Shown here: one piece after another, positions 6,621 through 14,879 of the stretch
How positions within the stretch are numbered: the first letter of the stretch is position 1
Layout: every line of letters begins with the position of its first letter
Assembly (NCBI GenBank): GCA_002378565.1
Contig: DFSH01000018.1
Span: forward strand, 1 to 21,133
Origin: Flavobacteriales bacterium UBA3442
GTDB lineage: Bacteria > Bacteroidota > Bacteroidia > Flavobacteriales > Schleiferiaceae
DNA: 21,133 nucleotides
Direction: 5' to 3'
Notes under the pieces: generated by a model
The model's database searches: none
The model's input: only the letters and a program-made list of their open reading frames with translations
What the model was told of the DNA's origin: nothing
Translations under genes and position numbers: made by a program

Positions 6621-7651
6621 GACCTAGTCTCTGGTTCTACCCCTTGGTTCCATTGTATTGGCTCGGGCAAAAATTGCATCGTGGCCTGCATCAGTCGGGC
6701 ATCCTTGCAGTGCATCACCCCCGTCAACCCGTCATTGGGATTGGTAACATTCAGGCGGGTGGTAGCGGTAAAACCCCACTGGCCATGCACCTGATAGGCC
6801 TTTGCCAGGAGCGAGGGCTTTCCACAGCCTATGTGTCTCGTGGCTATGGCAGACAAGGGAAATCAAACCTGTTGGTGGACATGGCGAATTTGGATCCAAG
6901 GATTTATGGCGATGAAGCCTGCATGGTAGCCTCTGCATTGCCTGAGTGCACCGTCATCGTTGCGAACCGACGATCGGATGGTATTGCCTTGGCACCCAAG
7001 GCAGATATAGTTTTTGTGGATGATGCTTTCCAACACTGGTCCCTGAAGCCAACCCTTCACATCGTGACCATGCCCTTCAATCAAAGGTCATCCCGGCAAA
7101 AGCTATTGCCAGCCGGACCTCTGCGTGAAGGGCTGTCTGCATTGTGTCGTGCTGACATGCTTGTCATCACCAACTGCCCATTAGATGGTTTCGACAGCAA
7201 AGCCCTTGCACTAGAGCTTAAACTGAGCCCATCCGTCGCTTTGCACTGTGCGCAAACCTTGATGGACATGCCTCAACCTGTCGGGCATGAACAACCCTGG
7301 CAAGGTCAGACTGCCCTGTTGGTTGCGGGACTGGGCCAAAGTCAATCTGTTCTTGACCAATGGAAAGCCCTATTGAAATCTCCGCATGCAGCCACATTGG
7401 CATTGCCTGATCATGCCAGCCTTTCAGGGAGACATTGGGCATCAATCACGCAAGCCATGAAGCAAAGCCAAGCCAAGGCTTGGGTCACCAGCACCAAGGA
7501 TCTGGCCCGGCTCAGTGAGGAGCAAATCACAAGATTCCCCCTTTATGTTATCCCTTTGAGTATGCGCTTCCCTCAGGAAGTAACAGACATCTTCAATCAG
7601 CTGGAAAAGCTGTGCGCTAAGAAGGGTCAGCCATTACCTTTGCCATCATGA
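6617..7651 (+). CDS. lpxK: Tetraacyldisaccharide 4'-kinase
   Basis: 344 residues. It phosphorylates the 4' position of the lipid A disaccharide at the inner membrane. The N-terminus is short, hydrophobic and aromatic (SLWFYPLVPLYWL), as expected for the membrane-associated helix. The Walker A GNIQAGGSGKTP occupies 42-53; SRGYGR (74-79), GDEA (98-101) and DDAFQH (135-140) are the further family motifs. The usual GDEP reads GDEA and the residue after DDAFQH is Trp instead of the common Arg/Tyr; neither is a known essential residue. Start and end overlap miaA and gatB by ATGA. No other lipid A genes are in the window, so coupling to tRNA genes is positional. Confidence 0.95.
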   Translation: MRPSLWFYPLVPLYWLGQKLHRGLHQSGILAVHHPRQPVIGIGNIQAGGSGKTPLAMHLIGLCQERGLSTAYVSRGYGRQGKSNLLVDMANLDPRIYGDEACMVASALPECTVIVANRRSDGIALAPKADIVFVDDAFQHWSLKPTLHIVTMPFNQRSSRQKLLPAGPLREGLSALCRADMLVITNCPLDGFDSKALALELKLSPSVALHCAQTLMDMPQPVGHEQPWQGQTALLVAGLGQSQSVLDQWKALLKSPHAATLALPDHASLSGRHWASITQAMKQSQAKAWVTSTKDLARLSEEQITRFPLYVIPLSMRFPQEVTDIFNQLEKLCAKKGQPLPLPS

Positions 7652-9096
7652 AAAGTGGATTGGAATACGAAACCGTTGTAGGGCTGGAAGTGCACATGCA
7701 AATGAGCACCCTCACCAAAGCCTACGCCTCTGAGGCCTATCACTATGGCGCACAGGCCAACACCCAGGTAAGCCCTGTATCACTGGCCTTGCCTGGCACG
7801 TTGCCGGTGGCAAACACCGAAGTCATCAACAACGCCATCAAGCTGGGCGTTGCTTGCGGCTGCGACATCCGTGAATGGAACGAATACGCCCGAAAGAACT
7901 ATTTCTACCCTGATTTGCCAAAAGGCTACCAAATCACCCAACATGAAACACCGATTTGCAGCGGCGGATTCATTGAAATTGGCTCAGATACCGTTCCGAC
8001 CAAACGCATTGGGTTAACGCGAATTCACATGGAGGAAGACACCGGCAAATCCATCCATGACCTGGACCCCTTCAACACCTTGTTGGACCTGAACCGGGCG
8101 GGGGTTCCCTTGCTGGAAATGGTTTCAGAGCCTGACTTTCGCACTGGCGAAGAGGCCTACCTGTTCTTGCTTGAAGTGCGAAAACTGATCCGCTACCTGC
8201 AAATTTCTGATGGGAACATGGAAGAAGGCAGCATGCGCTGTGACGTGAATGTCTCAATCCGAGAAAAAGGCACAGAACCGTTGGGTGTGAAGGTGGAAGT
8301 GAAAAACCTCAACTCCTTTCGCCATGTGCAGAAGGCCATCGACTTTGAATACCAACGCCAAAAGGCTGCCTTGGATGCTGATGAAACCATCTACCAGGAA
8401 ACCCGAACCTTTGATGCCGTCAATGGGCGAACCATTGCGCTGCGAAGCAAGGAAGACGCCAATGATTACCGCTATTTCACAGAGCCTGACTTAGCTCCTG
8501 TTCGGGTCTCCCAAGAGCACATTAACGCCATTGCAAGCAAACTTCCCCCGCTGCCCAATGCCCTGAAGAAAATCTATGTTGAAAAGCTGGGCTTGTCCGA
8601 TTATGACGCCAAACTTTTGACAGAAACGCGCGAAACAGCCTTGTATTTTGAGGCATTGCTTGATGCCAAATGCCCTGCAAAATCTGGTGCCAACTGGCTG
8701 ATGGGGCCTGTCCAAGGGTGGCTCAATGACAAAGCTATGGAGTGGCGAGACTTCCCTATTGCAGCGAAGCAATTGGCTGCACTGATTCAATTGGTGGATG
8801 AGAACACCATCAGCTTTTCTGCTGGCCAACAACTCTTGCCTGAGCTGGTTGATAACCTCAACGTGGACCCTAAATCCCTGGCTGAGAAACTTGGCCTCTT
8901 GCAGGAGTCTGACAGCGACGCCATCATGGAACACGTGGAAGCAGCCATTGCTGCCTACCCGGACAAGGTGCTTGAATACCAAGCTGGTAAGAAAGGCTTG
9001 ATGGGACTCTTCATGGGAGAGGTCATGAAGCGAAGCAGAGGCGCTGCTGACCCTAAAGTCGCCACCCAACTCTTGAGAGATAAACTCGAATCATGA
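7648..9096 (+). CDS. gatB: Asp-tRNA(Asn)/Glu-tRNA(Gln) amidotransferase subunit B
   Basis: 482 residues, the usual length. GatB with GatA and GatC converts mischarged Glu-tRNA(Gln) and/or Asp-tRNA(Asn) to the correct amide form. The family start is clear (YETVVGLEVHMQM), followed by FYPDLPKGYQITQ, RIHMEEDTGKS, DLNRAGVPLLEMVSEPD, SMRCDVNVSIR and KVEVKNLNSFR. The C-terminal helical YqeY-like tail (about 330 onward) ends with GLMGLFMGEVMKRSRGAADP. gatA and gatC are not in the window. The start overlaps lpxK (ATGA), and the stop overlaps the downstream lipoprotein gene (ATGA). Confidence 0.97.
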   Translation: MKSGLEYETVVGLEVHMQMSTLTKAYASEAYHYGAQANTQVSPVSLALPGTLPVANTEVINNAIKLGVACGCDIREWNEYARKNYFYPDLPKGYQITQHETPICSGGFIEIGSDTVPTKRIGLTRIHMEEDTGKSIHDLDPFNTLLDLNRAGVPLLEMVSEPDFRTGEEAYLFLLEVRKLIRYLQISDGNMEEGSMRCDVNVSIREKGTEPLGVKVEVKNLNSFRHVQKAIDFEYQRQKAALDADETIYQETRTFDAVNGRTIALRSKEDANDYRYFTEPDLAPVRVSQEHINAIASKLPPLPNALKKIYVEKLGLSDYDAKLLTETRETALYFEALLDAKCPAKSGANWLMGPVQGWLNDKAMEWRDFPIAAKQLAALIQLVDENTISFSAGQQLLPELVDNLNVDPKSLAEKLGLLQESDSDAIMEHVEAAIAAYPDKVLEYQAGKKGLMGLFMGEVMKRSRGAADPKVATQLLRDKLES

Positions 9097-9824
9097 CCCA
9101 CCCATCTTTTGCCACATTGGCAATCACAGCTGGTCTTGTGGCAAGCTGCGGCAACCCTGATCACATCAGTGTCGACCTTGACATCACCGGCGCCAATCAG
9201 GCTGTCATCATCCGCTTGGATGGCCAGAACCTGATCCCTTATGACACCCTAGCTATCACAGATAAATTGATGTTGGAATTGCCATTGGACTCCACACGCA
9301 ACACCTTTTACAATGTCTTGTTCAACACCGGCAGTTTCATTCGAATTGGCCTGAGTGATGGCGATGACATAACCGGCTATGTTGATGCCAGTCATTCATT
9401 GGCTGACTACCAGATTGAAGGGTCTGCAATATCTCAACAGTTGCACGCCTTGTACCAGCCGGTGCAGCAAAGCAATGTTGTTTTGGATTCACTGGAAGCG
9501 CGTCGCAATCAATTGCGAGGCGATGAGGGCAACCCACTGGAGCGAGAAATCACCCACAGACAAGTGATGCAAAGCCAGTACAAGGTGCATCGATTGGCCT
9601 TGGATCAAATCATGGCAAGCGATTCAAGCAACTTGGCCAATGTCTTTGGGTTCTTTCAGCGTTTTGCGCAAGTGCCTTTGTACCAAATACCGGAGGACCT
9701 TGCTTTGCAAATGGCCTATGCCGAAGCCTTAATCAAGGCCCACCCAAACCATCCATTGGTTCAGCTTTTCGCCAATCAATTGGCCAGCTATCTCAGCGAA
9801 ATCGAAGAAGCTCCTGCTTCATAA
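9093..9824 (+). CDS. Lipoprotein resembling the N-terminal half of TlpA/ResA-like thiol-disulfide oxidoreductases; no thioredoxin domain
   Basis: 243 residues. The N-terminus MTHPSFATLAITAGLVASCG carries a lipobox (VASC, lipid-attached Cys19), but the n-region has no Lys or Arg, which is unusual. Residues ~25-110 look like the beta-rich N-terminal domain (DUF4369-like) that precedes thioredoxin in many Bacteroidota periplasmic oxidoreductases, ending with YQIEGSAISQQL. Then come helical stretches with the family-like SNLANVFGFFQRF and AHPNHPLVQLFANQLASYL. In relatives a thioredoxin fold begins at about this point, but this protein ends in EEAPAS and has only the single Cys19, so there is no CxxC. 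It overlaps gatB by ATGA and ends 17 bp before a terminator. The domain relation is my reading of the pattern and needs a profile search. Confidence 0.65.
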   Translation: MTHPSFATLAITAGLVASCGNPDHISVDLDITGANQAVIIRLDGQNLIPYDTLAITDKLMLELPLDSTRNTFYNVLFNTGSFIRIGLSDGDDITGYVDASHSLADYQIEGSAISQQLHALYQPVQQSNVVLDSLEARRNQLRGDEGNPLEREITHRQVMQSQYKVHRLALDQIMASDSSNLANVFGFFQRFAQVPLYQIPEDLALQMAYAEALIKAHPNHPLVQLFANQLASYLSEIEEAPAS

Positions 9825-9841
9825 CAAAACCCACACAAATA

Positions 9842-9877
9842 AAAGACCCCTCATGCCATTGACATGAGGGGTTCTTT
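9842..9877. terminator. Bidirectional hairpin terminator between convergent genes
   Basis: A nine-base stem CCCCTCATG (9847-9855) pairs with CATGAGGGG (9863-9871) across a 7-base loop, with A-rich flank on the left and TTCTTT on the right. It sits between the end of the plus-strand block (stop at 9824) and the end of the minus-strand secreted protein (stop at 9929). The flanks suit intrinsic termination in both directions, better on the plus strand. The rest of the 9825-9928 spacer shows nothing else. Confidence 0.8.
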
Positions 9878-9928
9878 ATGTTAGACTGCGTGATGCCACC
9901 CAACAAAGGATAGGCTCTTAACAGCTTG

Positions 9929-12900
9929 TCAAGACTTCACTAAAATCTCGCTTGCGGTCATGCCATCTTGATTTCTTGTGATGACATAGGTGCCTGCTGC
10001 CACCTTTGTGAGGTCCATGGTCAAGTGCTCAACACCGCCAGGAACACGATTCAAGTCTATGCGTTGGATGAGTCGGCCTTCCAAGTCTCTCAAGGTGATG
10101 ATCACCTTGCCATGGGAAGCCATAGGCACATGCACTTGACTTACAGCTGGATTGGGGAACAAACCAAGGCCTTCAATGCCCTGACTCACTTGAGGCTCCT
10201 CCATGCCAACAGGACGACTCACTTGCGTTGAGGTCGTGTGGTAGAATCCGCGGCCATGGGTGGCAATGAATAAATCACCCTCAAATTGAGAGGTGTGCGT
10301 CGCATTGCTGTCATAGTTTTCATTGGTGCGGTATTGCTCCATATCAAAAACAGCAACACGGCCTAGACCTGTATTTTCCTCAACCCATGTTGGTGTTCCT
10401 CCGGATGCGCCATTGTCAGCCATGAAGATGCCCATTTCTGTGCCCGCAATCAAACGACTAGGATTTCCCTTGTCAAATGAGACGGAATAGGTTGGCACAT
10501 GAGGTAAGTTGCCTTGTTTTGGGAGAAAGCTAGGGCTAGTAGACAGCCCGTTGCTGCTATAGTAGATGAAGTTGGTGTTGCCATAATTACCTAAAGAGAC
10601 CACCACACGGTTGGCATTGCTCGGGTCGATGTCTACATCTGTCACTACCCGGTTAGGGAAGGTGCCAATCTGCGTCACTGTCAACACATAAGTGCTACTG
10701 GAATCAATACTGGCTGTTCTAGCATCGCGTGCAGCGTTGATATTGGAAATGCGGTACAGTCTGCCATTGGTCGTTCCAACAAACAAGTGATCGCCATCAT
10801 CGCTGATCTTCATGACGTTTGGTGTCGTGCCTACACCAAGGTGAGCGACTTGCCACCATTCTGGGGTGCTGGAAAAATCATGGATGTCCCGGGTCATGAA
10901 GATGCCTCCAATGTTTGGAAAAGACCCCGTGCTCCAAGAAGATAAGCCCACAAAGAACGTTGACTGAATGGGGTCTTGAATACTGAACACATCACCCACA
11001 TCTAAACGTGTTGACAAGGTTGCCTCAACAGGCAAAGCATTGATAGCGCTAGGTAAAACAACATCTGTTCCTCCCGTCAAGAAGACATCGCAGGTAAGAA
11101 TCACCTCAGCCAATGGCGCCGTATTAAAGGTCACTTCAAAGTAGGCAGAGTCAGCGTGGAATACGCCAGTACCATCACCGGTTAGATTGCCATTGGCATC
11201 CGCAACCAACGTGTAGGGGCCTGCCTCCACCTTGAAAGAATCTGTCACATACTGTGCGTTGACTTGTGCATGACGCATCTTGCCTGTAAATACTTTCTTG
11301 ATGCCATCGCCATAACCCATAGAACGCAAGGAAGGGAGTAGCTGGTAATGGATGGTGTCTAAAGAACCCGGATCATTGGTGGTCTCCCACAGCTCATGTG
11401 GCATGGTCCAGTTGGCAAAAGGGAGGCCTTGCAGCGTGGCCAGATTCATGAAGGGAGAAATGTAAGCAGACCAGCCAGCGCCCCTTTCATTAGAGCGAAG
11501 CAAGGACTTTTCAGCCAATGTCTGTGCAAAAACTAAATTAGGGTTCAACCATGACATGTCAGCAAAACCACCATCTCCACCAATGAGCTTGCTGCCATTG
11601 TTAGGGCTGATGCCAGATCCATCAACCAAGATGGTGCCATTGTCCTGTGTGCCACCAATCAACTCGCGGTGACGACCTAGACCCATGCGGTAAAACTGGA
11701 AGGTGTTGTAACCCAGGTTTCTTTCAACCCATGAGATGCCGTTATCGTTGGACTTAAAAACGCCACCGTCGTTGCTGGTGTAGAGAATGGCAGCGTTGTT
11801 GGGGTCAGATATCATTTCATGGCTATCAGAATGCAAATAGAAGGGGTTGCCATTGCCGCCAAAGTTGGTGGAGGTTTGTGACCATCCTCCTGTGAGTGAC
11901 CATGTCCACACCTTGATGCCGCCCAACCAGATACGATCCTTGTCCGTCGATGACACATGGAATAACAAGTCCCATACTCCCTGACAGTACTGACTTGGGC
12001 CAGAGCCCGAACACAAGGGGTCAAAGTTGGCGCTACGTTGAGCAATCTTGGACCATGCGGTTCCACCATCGGTAGAACGGTAAACAGCAGACAGCTTGTT
12101 ACCTGCAGTCTGAACCACGTAGATGTAATTAGCGTCCTGAGGAGAAATGGCATAGCGCATGCGTCCACCGGTCCGGCGAGGCAAGGATGTAGAAGTAATC
12201 ACTGGCGTACTGATTTCTGAGAAGTTGCTGCCGCCATCGGTGGAGTACATGGTTCTTCCTGCTGTAGAGCAGATCAAATTACCTGTAGCTGAGATGGCCA
12301 TGCCTTGCACATTACCAGAAACGATGGTTGACCAAGTGGCGCCACCATCGATGGTGCGCATCAGACCTTTGTTGGTTGCGGCATACAAGGTGTTCGCATC
12401 GGTAGGATGTGCCTCCATGTCTGCCACAGATGCCCAGTTTGCACTGCCTGTACTACCGTTAGGAGCTGTAGCCGACAGGTGGCTGAAGGTGTTACCTCCA
12501 TCGGTTGACTTGTAGACGCCACCACCTATGAAATTGGGGGATGTATTATGACCTGAACCGCCATAGCCCATGAAAACCTCTCCAGTTCCGTAGTAAATAT
12601 CACCGTTAGATGCCTGACAAATAGATACCACCGCATTGTTTGCGTCAATGCTGCTAACGACATTCCAGGTTGATCCACCATTGACGCTACGGTACAAACC
12701 GCCGCCCACTGATCCTGCATAAACCTTGTTGCTGTTGTTCTTATCAACCAAAAGGCAACGTGTGCGTCCCCCATAGTTGTCAGGTCCCTTGCTCTCCCAG
12801 GTCAAAGACGTGGTTTTGTTTTGCATGGCATTCAACTCTGCGCGTGCATTCATGACATCCTGGGGGCTGACTGCACCCGTTACGCCATTGGCGCGCATCA

Positions 12901-13066
12901 AATGGATGTATGACATGGCACCTGCAGCTGCACCGACAGGTTCAGCTTGCGCTGATCTAGCTTGGTATTGCACACTAGGCTGTTCTGCCATCATCAACAT
13001 GGCTGCCAACAAGAAAAGGGCAACAGGTGAGATGGAAAAAAGAATGTGGGTAAGGGATCGTTTCAT
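9929..13066 (-). CDS. Secreted Asp-box / beta-propeller protein with type IX secretion C-terminal sorting domain
   Basis: 1045 residues from the ATG at 13066, chosen because it begins a good signal peptide (MKRSLTHILF, hydrophobic core to about residue 26); an open frame further upstream runs into lipA. Asp-box (BNR) motifs of the S-x-D-x-G-x-x-W type lie at residues 127-134, 187-194, 238-245, 275-282, 331-338 and 439-446, with a weaker one near 525-532, giving a sortilin/sialidase-like propeller. Residues ~575-730 form an unrelated insertion, followed by a second propeller-like part (~730-950). The last 78 residues (968-1045, starting GLFPNP and ending EILVKS) match a type A sorting domain, which directs export through the outer membrane. 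Substrate is unknown; surface adhesion or polymer binding fits. It is 52 bp downstream of lipA on the same strand. Confidence 0.9.
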   Translation of the reverse strand: MKRSLTHILFSISPVALFLLAAMLMMAEQPSVQYQARSAQAEPVGAAAGAMSYIHLMRANGVTGAVSPQDVMNARAELNAMQNKTTSLTWESKGPDNYGGRTRCLLVDKNNSNKVYAGSVGGGLYRSVNGGSTWNVVSSIDANNAVVSICQASNGDIYYGTGEVFMGYGGSGHNTSPNFIGGGVYKSTDGGNTFSHLSATAPNGSTGSANWASVADMEAHPTDANTLYAATNKGLMRTIDGGATWSTIVSGNVQGMAISATGNLICSTAGRTMYSTDGGSNFSEISTPVITSTSLPRRTGGRMRYAISPQDANYIYVVQTAGNKLSAVYRSTDGGTAWSKIAQRSANFDPLCSGSGPSQYCQGVWDLLFHVSSTDKDRIWLGGIKVWTWSLTGGWSQTSTNFGGNGNPFYLHSDSHEMISDPNNAAILYTSNDGGVFKSNDNGISWVERNLGYNTFQFYRMGLGRHRELIGGTQDNGTILVDGSGISPNNGSKLIGGDGGFADMSWLNPNLVFAQTLAEKSLLRSNERGAGWSAYISPFMNLATLQGLPFANWTMPHELWETTNDPGSLDTIHYQLLPSLRSMGYGDGIKKVFTGKMRHAQVNAQYVTDSFKVEAGPYTLVADANGNLTGDGTGVFHADSAYFEVTFNTAPLAEVILTCDVFLTGGTDVVLPSAINALPVEATLSTRLDVGDVFSIQDPIQSTFFVGLSSWSTGSFPNIGGIFMTRDIHDFSSTPEWWQVAHLGVGTTPNVMKISDDGDHLFVGTTNGRLYRISNINAARDARTASIDSSSTYVLTVTQIGTFPNRVVTDVDIDPSNANRVVVSLGNYGNTNFIYYSSNGLSTSPSFLPKQGNLPHVPTYSVSFDKGNPSRLIAGTEMGIFMADNGASGGTPTWVEENTGLGRVAVFDMEQYRTNENYDSNATHTSQFEGDLFIATHGRGFYHTTSTQVSRPVGMEEPQVSQGIEGLGLFPNPAVSQVHVPMASHGKVIITLRDLEGRLIQRIDLNRVPGGVEHLTMDLTKVAAGTYVITRNQDGMTASEILVKS

Positions 13067-13118
13067 GGAATCGCTTGTTAAGATTGTAAGAAGGTTAAAA
13101 GTACGGATGAAATCGATG

Positions 13119-13994
13119 TCATCGGATGTGTTTTTCTGCGTGGTAAGACGAGCGAACCAAGGGCCCACTCTCAACATGGATGAAACCCATGTTTTTTGCG
13201 GCCTCAGCCAATCGATTAAAGACATCTGGATGAACAAACTCCTTGACTGGTAGATGCTTAGGTGTTGGCTGAAGGTACTGACCCATGGTCACCACATCCA
13301 CATTAGCCTTGCGTAAATCCATCATGGATTCCAAAACCTCCTCCTCAGTCTCCCCCAATCCAAGCATGATGCCGGACTTGGTTCGCCAAGTTCCTTGTGC
13401 TTTCAGGTAGGTCAATGTCTCGAGTGACCGGTCGTATTGTGCTTGGATTCGGACTTGTCGCGTCAGGCGACGAACAGTCTCCAAATTGTGGCTGATGATT
13501 TCAGGCTTGGCTGCGATGATGCGGTCCAATTGGTCTGTGTTTGCTTTGAAATCAGGAATCAGGGTTTCCATGGTTGTCAATGGACTGATGCGTCGAATGG
13601 CCTGAATGGTTTCTGTCCATAGAATGGAGCCGCCATCGGCTAAATCATCGCGATCCACAGAGGTGATCACGGCATGCTTGACTTTCATGCGAAGGATTGA
13701 CTGTGCCACGCGATCGGGCTCATCCCAATCCACCGGCAAAGGACGCCCTGTTGCCACATTACAAAAACCACATGAACGGGTGCAAATATTGCCTAGAATC
13801 ATGAAGGTGGCTGTGCCTTCGCCCCAGCACTCACCCATGTTGGGGCAATGACCTGACTCACAAATAGTATGCAATTGATACGTGTCTACAAGGGACCGAA
13901 CTTCCTTGTATTTCTCTCCTGTTGGAAGTTTCACGCGAAGCCACTTGGGTTTGCGATTGGCCGTTTTTTCAGGAACCTTTATAGAATCAGACAT
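13119..13994 (-). CDS. lipA: Lipoyl synthase
   Basis: 291 residues from the ATG at 13994; an upstream in-frame TTG is unlikely. LipA inserts two sulfurs into octanoyl chains on E2 and H-proteins using two 4Fe-4S clusters. The auxiliary cluster cysteines are C45, C50 and C56 ([12 protein letters not shown]), the radical SAM cysteines C71, C75 and C78 (CTRSCGFC), and the C-terminal RSSYHA (281-286) carries the serine ligand of the auxiliary cluster. All are intact. lipB is not in the window. Upstream on the same strand is a tiny lipoprotein gene (61 bp gap); downstream is the type IX secreted protein. A near match to a -7 element (CATCTTTG, 14006-13999) sits just before the start. Confidence 0.97.
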   Translation of the reverse strand: MSDSIKVPEKTANRKPKWLRVKLPTGEKYKEVRSLVDTYQLHTICESGHCPNMGECWGEGTATFMILGNICTRSCGFCNVATGRPLPVDWDEPDRVAQSILRMKVKHAVITSVDRDDLADGGSILWTETIQAIRRISPLTTMETLIPDFKANTDQLDRIIAAKPEIISHNLETVRRLTRQVRIQAQYDRSLETLTYLKAQGTWRTKSGIMLGLGETEEEVLESMMDLRKANVDVVTMGQYLQPTPKHLPVKEFVHPDVFNRLAEAAKNMGFIHVESGPLVRSSYHAEKHIR

Positions 13995-14055
13995 GTCACA
14001 AAGATGCAACAGAATAACCCTGAAAGAGCTGACCTGTCTGTGTTATTGATAACAT

Positions 14056-14151
14056 TCAACCCGTGAAAGCAGGACAGGGATCTGCGACCCCGCAAGAACT
14101 GACAAGGACAACAATCAACAAGACGGCAAAAACAAGAAAAATGCGCTTCAT
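14056..14151 (-). CDS. Tiny lipoprotein, 31 residues
   Basis: An ATG at 14151 opens a 31-codon frame ending in TGA. The product starts MKRIFLVFAVLLIVVLVSSC, a textbook lipoprotein signal: two basic residues, a long hydrophobic core and the lipobox VSSC with Cys20. Only twelve residues follow the signal, CGVADPCPAFTG, giving a mature acylated peptide with a second Cys at position 26. I know of comparably short Bacteroidota lipoproteins with a DPCPAY/F-like tail but cannot search for them here. The gene lies in the space between lipA (61 bp away, same strand) and ung (opposite strand). A TATTTTTA sequence 20-30 bp upstream could be a weak -7 element. No function is assigned. Chance creation of such a complete signal peptide is unlikely but not excluded. 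Confidence 0.62.
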   Translation of the reverse strand: MKRIFLVFAVLLIVVLVSSCGVADPCPAFTG

Positions 14152-14189
14152 GGGCTTAGAATTTGGCTAAAAATACGACTTTAGCAGAG

Positions 14190-14879
14190 ATGCAAGCTAC
14201 CCCCCCTCAATTATCTGATGCATGGCACAACGCCTTGCTGCCATTTTTTGAAGCTGAACCATGGTTTGACATCCAAGCCAGGCTTCGTCGTAGCGAGCAG
14301 CCCACCTACCCAGCTATGGCAAATGTCTTTGCTGCATTCGGGCACGCTGACCCCAGTCAGATCAAGGCTGTGGTCGTCGGACAAGACCCCTACCACTCCC
14401 CTGGCCAAGCCATGGGACTTGCTTTTTCAGTGCCTCAAGGGCAGCGAATCCCCCCTTCCTTGAGAAACATCCACAAGGAACTGCATGCAGACCTTCAGCT
14501 ACCCCTACCGACGCATGGGGATTTGACCGGATGGGCAAGACAAGGCGTTTTGCTCTTGAACACCACCTTGACCGTTGAAGAAGGCTTGCCTGGAAGTCAC
14601 GCCAACTGGCCATGGAAGGTATTCATTGAACAGGTTTTCCATACCCTGTCAGCGCATCCACATTGTGTTTACTTGCTGTGGGGAAAGCATGCTCAATCCC
14701 TCATGCCGCAGATTGACGCTGACCACAACTTGGTTATCACCAGCTCCCACCCCTCCCCTTTAGGCGCTTACAGAGGCTTCCATGGGCATCAACCTTTCAG
14801 CCGTTGCAACAATTACCTGACAAGCCATGGCATTGAAGCCATCGATTGGTCCCTAGACTCCTTACCTTTGCGCCGATGA
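14190..14879 (+). CDS. ung: Uracil-DNA glycosylase, family 1
   Basis: 229 residues from the ATG at 14190; an in-frame TTG at 14163 would add nine residues. Ung excises uracil from DNA in base excision repair. Motifs: VVGQDPYHSPGQAMGLAFSV with the catalytic Asp66 in GQDPYH (64-69), GVLLLNTTLTV, LLWGKHAQ, and the DNA-intercalation loop SSHPSPLGAYRGF with the catalytic His. The common QAHGL reads QAMGL. The length is normal. The final codons overlap rmuC (ATGA). The gene diverges from the tiny lipoprotein and lipA. Confidence 0.97.
   Translation: MQATPPQLSDAWHNALLPFFEAEPWFDIQARLRRSEQPTYPAMANVFAAFGHADPSQIKAVVVGQDPYHSPGQAMGLAFSVPQGQRIPPSLRNIHKELHADLQLPLPTHGDLTGWARQGVLLLNTTLTVEEGLPGSHANWPWKVFIEQVFHTLSAHPHCVYLLWGKHAQSLMPQIDADHNLVITSSHPSPLGAYRGFHGHQPFSRCNNYLTSHGIEAIDWSLDSLPLRR

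Noticed and set aside
8491..9069. 192-codon minus-strand open frame inside gatB
   Set aside because: It is a shadow of the gatB coding strand; gatB is unambiguous through the whole stretch.
9878..9928. Possible RNA gene in the spacer after the terminator
   Set aside because: There is no stem structure, promoter or conserved motif by eye in these 51 bases.
12159..12515. Plus-strand frame with recurring Leu-Pro-Pro-Ser-Val segments
   Set aside because: It is antisense to the Asp-box repeats of the secreted protein; the periodicity is that of the repeats read backwards, and there is no start context.
13067..13237. N-terminal extension of the secreted protein into lipA
   Set aside because: The extension would place 57 residues before a clear signal peptide and overlap the lipA 3' end; the ATG at 13066 explains the protein better.
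12777..13253. 158-codon plus-strand open frame
   Set aside because: It overlaps the signal peptide region of the secreted protein and the end of lipA on the other strand, and has no recognisable features.
13999..14006. lipA promoter as an annotated feature
   Set aside because: CATCTTTG has one mismatch and no TTTG at the right distance, so it is only mentioned as part of the leaderless pattern.
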